DNA from: Rhynchopus euleeides
Lineage: Eukaryota; Euglenozoa; Diplonemea; Diplonemida; Diplonemidae
Length of the DNA: 64,000 nt
Reading direction: 5' to 3'
Assembly (NCBI GenBank): GCA_963210315.1
Contig: OY723237.1
Location: forward strand, 1,054,001 to 1,118,000
This document shows positions 26,554 through 38,100 of this stretch, piece by piece. Numbering within the stretch: position 1 is the stretch's first letter; every line of letters starts with the position of its first letter. Made by a program: the position numbers and the translations under genes. The notes under the pieces were generated by a model, which worked only from the letters and a program-made list of their open reading frames with translations, ran no database searches and was not told the origin of the DNA.

Positions 26554-26608
26554 GTGCAGAGCACACCGAGCATCTGCTCTTGGTTTGACCACCACTCACC
26601 ACTGTTAG
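26554..26608 (+). repeat. Diverged dispersed repeat, copy 2
   Basis: Partner of 25678-25725 in the same orientation, about 0.9 kb away, with a short insertion before the shared CACTGTT. Confidence 0.45.
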
Positions 26609-29171
26609 ACACACACACAGATAAGCACACCGGGGCGTGTTTCTTTGACGACCAGCAGATCAAGGCCACCTGAGGCACCACCCACTTGATGCATATCGGC
26701 TGGCCTGGCCAAACACAGCCCACAGTGTACTATTCATTCAGTTGCAGACTGCGAATGATATATTCTCAAAGAGAACGGCAGAGACAGAACCGCCGGTGGC
26801 ACCCCACATGCCATGGCTGCGGGTGGCGCTATCCGGTGTGCAACCGCACCACATGATGTGTGGGAAAACAGAGGGAGGTGGGGGGGAGGCCTGGGCAAAG
26901 CAAACGCCAACACACGCCAGCGCTGCTGCGGAGGGGATGCATTCTGTTGCCCAGCAAAGCGATGACCCACCCGCAATATTTTCGATACTTGACATGGATA
27001 CCCTGGGGGCATTCGCTCTGTGCCAAACTGTGCCAGTCTGTCGTCCTGCTTGTGGAGGCAGCTCACTTTTCTGCACTACTGAGCGAAGGCCCCTGTTGTG
27101 CACAAACACCAGAAGAAAGAGGGCCGTGTGAGAGGGTGCGCCACTGCCTGCATTGCAGAATTCCCTTCTTCGGTGCAATTCTTCTTCTTGGAGAGACGGG
27201 CGGGGGTCGGGGCGAATCGAACACCCGAGAAGCCACTCTCGCTTAGTTCCACCGAACCCACTAGAATGATGCCCGGAAGGTTCGTCACCAAGGCCACCAT
27301 GGGAGATATTATAGTTGACTTGATTCAAGCTCTGCATAACGCAAGAGGCCATACCCAGATCAGGTGCGGGACGTGGCGGTGCACGTGCGTGTGCTTCTCA
27401 GGCCTTGAATGTGTTGGAACCTCCACGCGCAGCAGTGGGCACCGCGTTGCGGGGAGGCGTTGCCTCAGCACCCACGCACGCACACCACTCTCGTTCGGCA
27501 TCTGACATCGACTTGGTGTGTGTGTGCCTCCCCACCCACCACCCACCACCACAAGCCACACCCAACCGACAGTGCAATGGACAGGGCACGCGCGTGCGGG
27601 AGGGCTGGGGTATGGGTGAGGGTTCAGACTCTGTCCTCTGCGGCAGGCTCTCCTTATCACTCGTGTCACATCCAGGGGGCGGGGGCATTTAGGCTTGCGG
27701 GGTCATGCCAGCCCACACACACACACGGGCCCGGGTCACTCACAGACACACACACGCACCCCACCTACCCGCCCTGCCAGCCGTCCTTCTCACTGGCTGG
27801 AGGTTGGTGGGGTTTTCAGCTGCTTCGGCAGCCAAAAATCAACGGGTTGAGTGAAGGTTGAATGTGCGGAACCCGACACCGTGTTTCGGGGTTGAGGGGG
27901 CCCGGTTATATGTGCGTGTGGGTGCTAGAGGTGGGGGCCGTATCGAGAGGATGAAAGGATGTGGAGAATAGCATGGATGCCTCGGTGTGGCCTTCTGCGC
28001 CGCGATGTTTAGACAAACAGCGCCATGTTAGTGTATGTGATGCAGGGTACCGAACTCTGTCACGAGCCCTGAGACTGTCAAAAAGCTAGCTGGTCTCCAC
28101 AAGACAAGGCACGCCTGCGCCGCGACGGTTTCACTCAAGCAGCGACCGTGCGTGCAGGAGGTTGCCATGAGGTTTCCTTGTTTCATTTGTTCTGGTATTC
28201 AACAGTCACGAGCCAGGCTCGGTCTGTCCCACAGTGGCTTCTTTGCTTCTTTCTTTTTCGGAATGGAGGTGGTGGCAATAACGCGACCCCCGGGTGGGGA
28301 TATGTTTCTTTGTGTATCGCGATGGCAACAAAAGGTGGGGCGGTGAATGAAGGCAATGACATGCGGCATGCCACACGACCACCCAGTTTACAACAGAGGC
28401 CTGGTGTCTCAGAGAAATAGAGCGGACCTCCGGCAAGGAGAGTATCAATTGTGGAATGAAAACGACGGATTGAGAAGTATGGTGGGTTTTTGATTGGATG
28501 GCATCGACACACGCCAGCCTGACGTATGAGGTCAGCGAAGTGGCGTGTGGAATGAAGGCCAGAAGAAGGTGTGTTACTCAGTTGATTTTTTTGTGCGGAA
28601 TGTTAAAACCGGGGCCTGGGCTTGTGGGGCCAAAAACCCAAGTCAGGCTCTCTCGGACACCGGACACTGGATATGGGCCAGTCACTCCTCCCCTCTTCAC
28701 CTGGGATGACACACAACACAGTGGCTGCCACAGTGCAAAGGCACCATGATATTCTATTTTTGCTGAGTTCTGAACACAACCGGGCAGCAGAAGGATTATT
28801 CATGCAACGTACTTTGTGTTGCTTCACCGAAGGCAGCGGGGCCGCCACAAGGGGTTTGTGTGGCAGAACCCAGCACAGGAGTCACCGAAGCTGGCACACC
28901 CCTCCTCCTCACACACGCACCCCAGCATTTGGATGGCCCCCCCACCTGGGGACGAACCGCACCCCCCCCACAAACAACAGACAAAGGCAGTGGTGGGTTC
29001 AATCGGGGGCAGAGAGGAGGAGGTGGTGGGAGGGGAGAGGAGTCGAGGCGAGGCTTCACTCAGAATTGCAAGGGAAAAAAGACGAGCGCCGTCCCCCCCC
29101 GAAGCAAACAAAAAAATGGCAATTGACACAGGGTCACAATGCCGCCCCGCCACCCCCCCCCCCCCAATGGT

Positions 29172-29258
29172 TTATGTTACACACCGATCAGACCCGTGCT
29201 CTGTGCTGCCGCTTGTCCCGCGGGAGATATCGATTGACTCCCCGAGCTGCTCGGCAGC
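29172..29258 (-). CDS. Possible last exon of the type I membrane protein
   Basis: Begins after a CACGCAG acceptor and encodes 28 ordinary-looking residues (AAEQLGESIDISRGTSGS...) ending CVT and TAA. It joins in phase 0 with a GTGTGT donor at 29373. The support is splice-site form and protein-like composition only. Confidence 0.4.
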   Translation of the reverse strand, partial: AAEQLGESIDISRGTSGSTEHGSDRCVT

Positions 29259-29313
29259 CTGCGTGTGCATCTGCTGGAGGGTTTTGTGTGAAAGGACGCC
29301 CAACAGGACAGGT

Positions 29314-32300
29314 CTACCGCATGCCCCACCCCCACCCCCCGAACAGAAACAGAGACACCCCCCCCGCACACACTCTTAGAAGGCTGAAGGCTGAAGTCCA
29401 TACCTCTGGGCTTGTCACCCCAGCGCTCTCCACCCCCTGGTGCGCCATGCCTCTGCCCTGCAGCGCCCCCACGCTGGTTGGGCAGCTCACGCCCACCACC
29501 ACCTCCTCTACCGTGACATTCCGCAGATCGCCGCCACCCAGGCCGGGAGTCCCCGCCGCGCTGCTCCTTCCGGAGTCGCTCCTGGCAGCCGACGCAGCCG
29601 CAGCCGCTGCGACGGGGTCGTCGAACTTTCCAGACCGGGGGCGGCGGCTTTGCTTCCGCCACCACCAGAAGGCGGCGGCTGCCAGCAAGGCAACCCCACC
29701 CACAGCCAGGCACACAGCCAGCACGGCTGTGCCTGCCGAAGAGGAGCTGTCCTCCGGAGGGGTATAGGCGAGGCACCCTTTGTTGAGGAGAAACGGCGCA
29801 TACACAGCAGACCTGCCCGGCTGCAGCGCATCCCCCACACCCGGCGACCGCACCACCACCACCACATGGTAGGCGACGCACGCTCCGGACGACACGCCCG
29901 CAAGAGCCCCTGCGGGGACCTCCACAGAAATCCTCTTCCGATACGGCTTCATGTGTGCCTCCTCCGAGTGGACCATATAGTCACCTGCAGCCTCCAGGTG
30001 GTGCGGCACTGTCGGAAGAGGGGGTGCCGTCTTCCCAGGGTAGACGGGGATTGCGTACACATCGTAGTGGACTGCCCCAGGGAGGGTGCTGCCGCCGCCC
30101 CTGCGGGAGGCCCAGAAGGAGATCCCGAGGGAGTCGTTCCGGGGGGTGCCACCGCCGCCGCTGTGGGGTGGGGGGGAGACGTCCCGTGTTGTGACATCGA
30201 CGCCGCCGTGCCCAGCGAGGTTCCGGGCGGCGCCTGGGTGGAGGTCATCCTCGCCGCCGGACCTGACCCACACCGCGACGGAGGCAGGCTCGACTGACGA
30301 CGCGTTTGACTTCTCTATGGAAAAACAATACCGCCCCTCCGGAAGGCCCCTCCGACGATACTCCCCAAAGGGGGCGCTTAGGGCGAAGGATTCGCCGGAG
30401 AGGCTGAAGGTCCTCCGGATGTGAGTCCTGTTCCCAGAGGAGGTGTATGCGGCATCCTCCCCAGCCGCACGCATCAGACCCCCGTAGTCTGGGCAGGGGG
30501 AGAAATCGCCTTCTGACACCGGGGTGTATGCAGTCACTGCGGCAGCCCCTCCGCCCTTCACCGTGACAACGATTTGGAGGAATGCCGCCGCTGCGGCAGA
30601 GGCCCCACCTCCACCCGCACCCCCACCCCCGGCTGCTGGAGGGCTACCCTCGGGGGGCGTGTCGCGCCTCAGGTCGAAGTGGAGGATGCGCGGGGCAGCG
30701 GCGAGGGTGAGCTCCGCCGGGATATTCCTCGCAAGGGATAGGGTGGCGGGTGTGCCGCCGCTCCCTCCATCGGAACCCGCCCCCCCTTCGAGAATTCCGG
30801 CGGCGCGGAGGAGTGGGGAGGAGGTGGGCGGATAGGAGCCCCAGAGAAATAACGGGGCTGAGTCGAGTGCGGCGCTGCCTCCATCCGACGTGACATAATG
30901 CCTGAGGTGAAGCACGGCAGACCCATTGCCTCGCGGTGCCGGGAGTGTGACGCAGTGCGACTGACGGAGGCTGGGCCCCATCTGGGATGGGTTTGCATAC
31001 CCCCCAGAGGCAATCTCGGTGGGGGTGGTGGTGGTGCCGGGCGCCACCCCCACCACCCCCGAGGCAACCGACTCGGAGTACAGCGCAGCCCAGCGGTGGT
31101 GCACCCCAGGGCTCGCCGGGGGGGGGCGTGCCCAGTCAAGACAGAGGGCCCCACCGCCACCACTGGGTGTTGCCCTGCCTGCTGGGTAGGAGGCATCCTC
31201 GGGGGAATTGGAGCCAATCCCCCCCGCCGCAGGGGGTGGTGGGTGAGGTGCGGTGGCGCGGAGGCCGAGGTCCTGCGGGTGATGGCTGTGTGGCGGCGAA
31301 CCCTCTCCAGGATACCCCCCTGCGGCAGGCAGGATCGCGGCCTGCAGGATGCACCGCGGGGGGGGTTGGCCCGGGCTGGATGCTGCGCCCGCCGCCTCCA
31401 GAACCCCTCCGGCAAACCCGCAGGACGCCGTGAGGTAGAGCGGGGGGGTGGCGCCGCCGCCACCACCACCACCCCCCGCCACCACCGCCTCTGTGACATC
31501 CACAACGCCTCCCAGGGCATAGTCCCCCGCGGCATGCCAGAGGGGCTGGGGTTGGGCGGAGGTGTCACCGGCAGCACCCCCACTGCCTGAGAAAGGGAGA
31601 CCCGCTGCGACATGCCGACCTCCGAGGAAGAGGGTTGCAGACAGAGGTGGTGGGGCTGCGGCGGCAGGCGCGGAGGGAGATGGGGGTGCCGGTGCAGATG
31701 CAGATGCAGATTCGGCAGAATTTTCCACCACAGCCGGCGCGGGGGTGAGGGTTATGTGGAGGAGGAGGCGGGGGAGTTGGGGGACATTCCCCGCCTCGCT
31801 GGGGATGTCCAACGCGGCGTGGAGCAGCCCGGCGAAGCTCAGGTGAGGGGTGGCGGTGGCAGGGCCTGCCTGAGGCTGTGGCAGCCCCAGGGTGACCCTC
31901 TCCGGAAAAGCCACCGCGATGTCTGCGCAGCTCCAGAAAACCCTCCCGTCGAGATCCGCCTCCAGACGCCAGGCGAGGGTGCGCAGGGCACCCCCATTGC
32001 CCCCCGCGCCACCGCCCCCAACCCCCCGAGGCAGGATGAGGTGCGCAGACTGCGGCACGCCACCCCCCCTCACCCTCTGCGCCAGGAGGGTTTCCTCCGG
32101 TGCCCCTGAGGGGCTGAGGAGCTCCACGGTGACCCTCCCCGCGGAATGGGCGACCCAGCTGATGGACACACCCTCGCCTGCGTCGTATGTCGGGATGGTG
32201 GAGCCGTCGCCGCTGCGCCCCGCCAGCCCGGGGTTCGCCGCTCTGCGGAATGACGCCCTCCCGCAGCGCAGCGAGGCATCCCCGTTATCGTTATCCGCGA

Positions 32301-32523
32301 CGTGGTGCCCCATGGGGGAGAGGCGGGGCTCCGGGGACAGCAAGCGTCCCCCCTCCCCACCTCCAGCGGCACCGGCAGTTGGGGAGGTGCTGAGGAGGGC
32401 TAAGAGGAGGAGAGGGAGGAGGTGAGGATGCGGCCGGCATTGCCGGAGGCAGGCAGATGGGCTCTCCGCACAGCGGGGGGTTTCCCGGCGTGACCTGCCC
32501 CAGGGCTTGGGTGGGGTAGGCAT
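29314..32523 (-). CDS. Predicted type I membrane protein, unknown family
   Basis: 1,069 residues from ATG 32523. A basic leader is followed by a hydrophobic signal sequence (LLPLLLLALLSTSPTAGAA). The long ectodomain is Gly/Ala/Pro-rich with beta-rich islands (LRTLAWRLEADLDGRVFW; HITLTPAPAVV) and N-glycosylation sites (NGS, NRT, NAS, NDS). One transmembrane helix lies at about 928-950 (AVLAVCLAVGGVALLAAAA), followed by WWWRKQSRR as stop-transfer and a short cytoplasmic tail. I recognise no domain; a surface receptor or adhesin-like role is inference. The last 46 residues look like intron read as protein: a donor AGA|GTGTGT at 29373 and an acceptor CAG ending at 29259 would replace them with AAEQLGESIDISRGTSG... 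and a stop at 29172-29174. The frame is open upstream to 33111, but that part is low complexity. Confidence 0.72.
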   Translation of the reverse strand: MPTPPKPWGRSRRETPRCAESPSACLRQCRPHPHLLPLLLLALLSTSPTAGAAGGGEGGRLLSPEPRLSPMGHHVADNDNGDASLRCGRASFRRAANPGLAGRSGDGSTIPTYDAGEGVSISWVAHSAGRVTVELLSPSGAPEETLLAQRVRGGGVPQSAHLILPRGVGGGGAGGNGGALRTLAWRLEADLDGRVFWSCADIAVAFPERVTLGLPQPQAGPATATPHLSFAGLLHAALDIPSEAGNVPQLPRLLLHITLTPAPAVVENSAESASASAPAPPSPSAPAAAAPPPLSATLFLGGRHVAAGLPFSGSGGAAGDTSAQPQPLWHAAGDYALGGVVDVTEAVVAGGGGGGGGATPPLYLTASCGFAGGVLEAAGAASSPGQPPPRCILQAAILPAAGGYPGEGSPPHSHHPQDLGLRATAPHPPPPAAGGIGSNSPEDASYPAGRATPSGGGGALCLDWARPPPASPGVHHRWAALYSESVASGVVGVAPGTTTTPTEIASGGYANPSQMGPSLRQSHCVTLPAPRGNGSAVLHLRHYVTSDGGSAALDSAPLFLWGSYPPTSSPLLRAAGILEGGAGSDGGSGGTPATLSLARNIPAELTLAAAPRILHFDLRRDTPPEGSPPAAGGGGAGGGGASAAAAAFLQIVVTVKGGGAAAVTAYTPVSEGDFSPCPDYGGLMRAAGEDAAYTSSGNRTHIRRTFSLSGESFALSAPFGEYRRRGLPEGRYCFSIEKSNASSVEPASVAVWVRSGGEDDLHPGAARNLAGHGGVDVTTRDVSPPPHSGGGGTPRNDSLGISFWASRRGGGSTLPGAVHYDVYAIPVYPGKTAPPLPTVPHHLEAAGDYMVHSEEAHMKPYRKRISVEVPAGALAGVSSGACVAYHVVVVVRSPGVGDALQPGRSAVYAPFLLNKGCLAYTPPEDSSSSAGTAVLAVCLAVGGVALLAAAAFWWWRKQSRRPRSGKFDDPVAAAAAASAARSDSGRSSAAGTPGLGGGDLRNVTVEEVVVGVSCPTSVGALQGRGMAHQGVESAGVTSPEVWTSAFSLLRVCAGGVSLFLFGGWGWGMR

Positions 32524-35177
32524 ATGGCTTGGTGTGTGGGTGGGTGGGGGGGAGGGGGGAGGGGGGAGGAGGGGGGTATGTGTATGTTGGGTGTCACCCC
32601 CGCAGACCGCCGGTCCCCCCCCCACTCCCACCCCCCCACCCCCCTTCCCAGGCTTCCCTGTGGTGGTGGCGGTGGTGGTGGGAGGGGGAAGGTGTGGAGA
32701 GGGGGGGGGGGTAGTGAAATCGAATTTGAAGGGAGCACAAGAATGATCACCCTTCACTCGTTCTGCAGGTTGTGTCTGAAATCCAGTGTTTTTTCCGTGG
32801 AGAGGGGGGGGGGGGTTTGATCGTCGGGAGTGAATGGAAAAGCAAGCAAGCAAGGGGGGAGGGGGGGGGGAACGGGTGCAAAAGCAGCTCTCTGCGCTGT
32901 GGGGGGGGAGGGGGGGAGGGGTTGGGGGTGGGGGCGGCGCATCTTTCTTGTGGCTTACCGGCTGCCAGTGGCCTCGCCTGCCCTGGCACACCCTGAGCAC
33001 CCGAACCGGGTATATGATGTGCCGTGGTTGAAGTACTCCACAAACCCTGGCGGAACTGACTTGATGCGTGCTGTCTTGTCTCAGGAAGGTTCCCCCCGAG
33101 TGTGCACACACAGCTGATGTCCCTTGCTGGGGGCAAAATCATTGCCACCCAAAGGCCAGCGAACACAGGCACTCTGCAGCAAGCAAACGATGGCAGGAAA
33201 TTGGGAAATGCAGTGGCAGCGGGCAAGGAGGAGCTATCCTTCTCGAAGCATGTGCTGGCATGCTGTTGCTGCAGTGGGTGTGCACCGTGCAGTGCAGGGG
33301 TGGGGGTGGGAGGTGACGTGACATGGGGTGCTGGAGTGATGGGTGAGGTGAGTGGGGGGATGCCCTCGGTCGGCCGTCAAGACGGCAACGGCACTGGGGA
33401 GTGGCAGACCCCAGCAAGCACAGCCAAGGACAAGAAGACAAAAACAAGAACAGCAACAGGGGGAAACGCAAAGCGGCGTGGCCAACCACCAACACACACC
33501 CTCCTGCCGCCCTGAACAGGGCAGTTCCTTCCGTGTGTACTCAGAGCTGCGTCGGCACCTTGGCTTCACAGGTGCACAGCTGGCAAATCACCCCGCCTGC
33601 ACCCACACGGCAGCGCCTGAATCCGCAATTGGCAGAAAAGCGTTTGCTTTTGCCGTGCAGATGTAACACGCTGTCTGTGTGGTTGCGTTGCTGGGGTGCT
33701 GCACCGAAGACTGCGGCGACCAGGCCAGGAGCCGGTTGTTCAAGTACAGGTACGCAGCTGATGTACAGGAGAAGGGGAAAGTGGAGGACAGGAGGGGAGG
33801 GAGGGACAGACACACGCCGCTTTGACAAAAACTGAACGAAACGAAACTGACGTCTGGAAAACAAAAATGTGCATGCAAAAGACACGCCACAGGGACGTGC
33901 ATGTGCATATGATTGTGCCTGTGCCTAATCGGGAGGAAGGTGACGACCCTCCCCCTCGCTTGCCAAGGCACGGGTGGTTGCATTCCTTTGCAACAGGTTC
34001 AAGCCAACTCCAGCCCCAAGTCAAAGCCAACAAACGCCCAGCCCGGACGCGCGCGCAGCAACGGAGAAAGGCCCCCATTGTAACCCGGCATCGTGGCGTG
34101 GCTTGCTGGTACCGCTCGATCCAGCTGGATTGCGGAAATAGGAAGTAGAACTGTGCTAAAAGAAATCGGGGGTGCAAAAATTGGAAAAATAGGGAATGGG
34201 AAGGAAATGACATGCGATAATTGGCGGGCGGAATAAAAAAGCTGACGCTTTCGCCAAGAATCTGAGCCATGTGTGCGGCAGCACAGCCGTGCTGGAGGGT
34301 ACCGCTTCAGTCATGGACTGCGACAACCCGTCACCAGCACAACGGAACCCGCACAAATCATCATCTCTCTCTCTCTCCTTCTCTTTCACCCTATCGATAC
34401 AAAGGGCCTGTTACCCTGAAGGTATGAAGATCACGTCTGCTCCAAACGCTATCTGTATGTGTGAAATACAACGAGGTGCAGGTTGCCAGGCCAGGTCACA
34501 CACCCGGCGCACTTCTGTGCCGTGTGGCGGTCCTGAGCAGTGGCAGCGGGAGAGGCACCAAGAAGACATATCAACCCTGGGTGGAAACACATGCAGCAGA
34601 AACCGTAAATAACAAACGCAGGCAAGGGGCACAAATGCGCCCCTTTACGCACATGTCTCACACCGCACCCACCCCGCCATATGGATCCGATCCAGGGATT
34701 GGGGAGGGTGCATGCGGAGACTGGCCATACGTAGCGACAAGAGCGGTGGGACTTCGACGCCGCACCGCCAGGTGCTACTACACACGCACAGTAGTGTTGG
34801 TAAAGGAAAAATGAATGGACCAGAAACCCCGTGAAATAAGGGATGTGATCAGGGAGATTTTGAGTTGAGAGGATGGGGTGGTGGGATGGGAATGGGATGG
34901 GGGGGAAGGGAAGGGGAGAGGAGGGGTGGGGTGGGGTGGGGTGGGGGGGAGTCTTAATAAAGATAATAAAGAATGAAGAAGGCGCGGTGTTGTGGCGGGT
35001 GCGGGGACCACACCCATCCAACACTCGCGCCACGCCCCCCCCTCTACCCCGTCATGGTTCCTTTCTCGAGTTTCGAAATTCAGCCAGGATGACCTCATCA
35101 CACACATGCGTGATTCACACCCGACACAACCCTGGTGGTGCCAGACAAAGGGATCAGCTGCTGCTCCCTCACTTCAC
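32524..35177. other. 2.7 kb intergenic region between two minus-strand genes
   Basis: 32524-32960 is dominated by G-rich runs upstream of the membrane-protein gene. 33000-34900 has mixed composition with no supported gene. 34860-34950 is again G-rich. It should hold the promoter of the membrane-protein gene and the 3' untranslated region of the giant gene. Confidence 0.55.
34923..34949 (+). repeat. GGGGT tandem run with G-quadruplex potential
   Basis: Five consecutive G runs of four or more, separated by single T, about 230 bases beyond the stop codon of the giant gene. On the minus strand this would be C-rich in that gene's transcript. Confidence 0.7.
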
Positions 35178-38100
35178 TCAGAATGTCCTGTGGCACTCCC
35201 AGGTGTCGGGGTGGTGCAGGCACGGGTGGGCATCGCTGCCATCACGGGCGGCGTTGTTCCCGTTGTTCCAAGCGTTCACATGGTCGTGGTGGTGGAGGTA
35301 GTACTGCGGCTCGTGCACCCCGCTGCTGCCCCACACCACCCCGAAGAGCCCGTGCCAGCCGTACACCGGGAAGGGGATGTGTGTGTGCACGGCGGCCGTG
35401 GCGATGACGCCGTCGCGCTGCAGCTCGTTCAGGCAGGTCCCGTTGGCAGCGCGCACGTACGTGTCGCGCAGCGCACCTGCCACGTAAGGGTAGGCCGGGC
35501 GGTAGTACACGCTGTCCGTCCACCGCTCCTTGTCAGTCACGCGGTCGTGCTGCAGGTCCTCCACAAGCGACACGTCGCGCTCGCCCGCTTCCGCACCGCC
35601 CGACAGCACATCCCCGTCGAAGGTGCGGTCACGCACCTCGTACTCGCGCAGGCGCGCCCACTCGCGGCTGTCCAGCGCCGACAGGAAGGACCGGCGCGGC
35701 TCCACCTCCTCCGCGTCGACCAGCGTGTTCGTCGGGCGCCACATGGGCACGACAGCCACCGCATTGCCGCCCGACAGGGTGTCCGCCCCCGCGTCGCCGA
35801 ACACCTCGTCGCTCTGGGAGGCGGCGTGCGGCTCGTCGTGGCCGCGCACCCCCCATCCCTTGTCGTGGTACATCCGCATCCCCACCAGCGACGCGTCGAA
35901 GCTCGTGTCCTGCAGCGCCTGCGCACGCCACTTCAGCGCCGGCGCAGTGAGGCGCGTCCGCAGCACATCCTCGACGTAGTCCAGGTGCTCCGCCAGCGCC
36001 GTGTTGATGCTGCGCAGCCCGTGCACCGTGGAGGGGTGGAACGGCGCCCCCTCGAAGGTGGCGACCACCACCAGCCCGTAGTCCCCGAGCACCGTGTCGT
36101 CGCCGGCATCGCCGTGCAGCGTGTCGCAGCCCCAGCGCGTGCGCGGCAGGCTGTCCCACACAAACCGGCGCTTCAGGTTGCCCCCTGAGATGTAGTCCGA
36201 CAGGTGGTAGTCCTTGCGGATGTGCTGGTGCATCTCGTACTTCAGCGTGTTCAGTAGCTCCTTGAACGGGGCCTCCGGCAGCGCCACACCCACGTCCACC
36301 GCCGTGAAGTGGTTCGCCGAGTGTGTCGCGTTCCGGAACATCCCCTTCGACACCACCAGCAGCGAGTCCCCGACGACGACGTCGTTCCCGTCCCCGCCGT
36401 GCATCTCGTCGTTCGACACCTCCAGGCGCACCTCCGGTGCCCCCACCTCGCGGTTCCGCCAGTCGTACAGCAGCGACTCCACGACGCGGTGGTGTGCCTC
36501 GAACAGCGCGTGGTGCAGGTCCACCGCCAGCACCTCGAAGTCGAAGTACGCCCGCATCAGCCCCTTCACAGTCGCCTCCAGCTGGTCGAACCCGAAGTGC
36601 GTGTGGTACACCACGTCCGTGAATGCCTCCAGGCGGTCCCCGACAAGCGTGTCGTCCCCGGCCCCGCCGCGCACCCGGTCGTTCCCGGTGCTGACGTTCG
36701 CCACACCGCCGTCGGCGCCCGTCTGCGCCTCCAGCGTACCCACATCCACCGACAGCCGTGCAAGGCGGAACTGCACCTCGCCCCAGCGTGCAGCCGTCCG
36801 CTCCCGCATCTCATCCAGCGCCGCCACCTTCACGTTCACCAGCGCGTGGTGGAACGCGGAGTCACCGACCACGACGTCGTTCCCGTCCCCGCCGTCCAGG
36901 TCGTCGTTCCCGAACACCACGCCCGCGTGGCGCGCCACATCCGGCACCGCCGCCACGAACGGCCGCCAGCGCTGCTCCGGCTCTGCCACCAGGCGCCAGT
37001 CCGCAGCCCCCACCGCGTCCAACATGTGCGCCAGGCTCTCCGGCATCACCGTCACCAGCGCCGCGTCGTCCACAGGGCGCATCGCCCCCGCACGCCCAGA
37101 CTGCTCCGCCTCCAGCCACATCGGGACGTGCACCACATAGCCAAACGCCGGCACCGCCACGCGCGCCGGCTCCCCCGCCTTTGCGCTGTCCACCGCCGCC
37201 ACGCCAGGCAGCGTCCGCACCACCGTTGTCACCAGCGGCAGGCACGAGTCGTAGTGGTACACAGACGACACCCGGTCGCCGTACACAAAGTCGTCCCCGC
37301 TGCCCCCGGACATCAGGTCGTTCCCGCGCTGCCCGAACAGCACGTCGTCCCCGCCCTCGCCGTCGAGCGTGTCGTTCCCGCCGCCCTGCTCGAGCAGCCG
37401 CAGCCCGGCCACGGCCGTCTTCCACGGGCCGCGCGTGCTGTCGTACATCAGCTTCGCTGCCCCATCCGCCTCGTACCCGCCGAGAGCCACAAGCAGGTCG
37501 GCCCGGAGCAGGCGCGCTGCATCCTCTGCCCAGAAGTGCGTGTCGTGCCACGTCTCTACCCACTGCTCCGTCAGCTGCGCGTGCTCCTCCAGCACCACGT
37601 CGCGGTGCCACGCCCCCGTCTTCGTGTTGGCGCGCGGCAGCCCCGCCTCCGTGAAGGCGCGCACCACGTGCCCCATGTCCCCGAGCAGCACGTCCGCACC
37701 CTCTCCGCCACGCACCACGTCGCTCCCCATCTCACCGAACACCTCGTCGTCCCCGGCACCGCCCTGCAGCTCGTCGTCGCCGCGCTGCCCGTGCAGCACG
37801 TCGTCGCCCTCGCCGCCGTCGATCACGTCGTCCCCCTGCACCAGGTCGACGTCGTCGAACCGCTGCACCAGCCGCACAATGTCGGCGTACCGCTCGCTCC
37901 CGGGGTACCGCTCCCAGCGGATCCCGTTCACATACGGCGGGCCCGCTGCGTAGTAAGCTGTCGTGTTGTCCACAGCCCCTGTCGGCACCGGCGTCGCTGC
38001 CTCTGTGCTGCACGTGTACTCCAGCATGAACCCGAGGTCGCTCTGGTACCCGTCCGATGCGAACCGCACCAGCACGTCCTCTGCGTACGTCCCGTCTGCG

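Larger units (their letters stand above)
25573..29171. other. 3.6 kb intergenic region, no gene recognised
   Basis: Visibly less GC-rich than the coding blocks. The longest frames (up to about 200 codons on either strand) lack recognisable domains and are full of CA-repeat translation products. A diverged repeat pair (25678-25725, 26554-26608) suggests decayed mobile DNA. A tRNA T-arm-like sequence at 27209-27226 is not backed by a cloverleaf. Confidence 0.55.

Noticed and set aside
27209..27226. Possible tRNA T-arm on the minus strand (GTTCGATTC with a 5-bp stem)
   Set aside because: No 5' acceptor strand pairing with the downstream bases, no D-arm and no well-formed anticodon loop at tRNA spacing; a lone T-arm is not enough.
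26738..27352. 204-codon frame on the minus strand in the intergenic region
   Set aside because: No domain, no codon-position bias and contradictory overlapping frames; likely chance.
32524..33111. Upstream start for the membrane protein
   Set aside because: Translation of poly-G/poly-C runs; the ATG at 32523 is the last before the hydrophobic signal.
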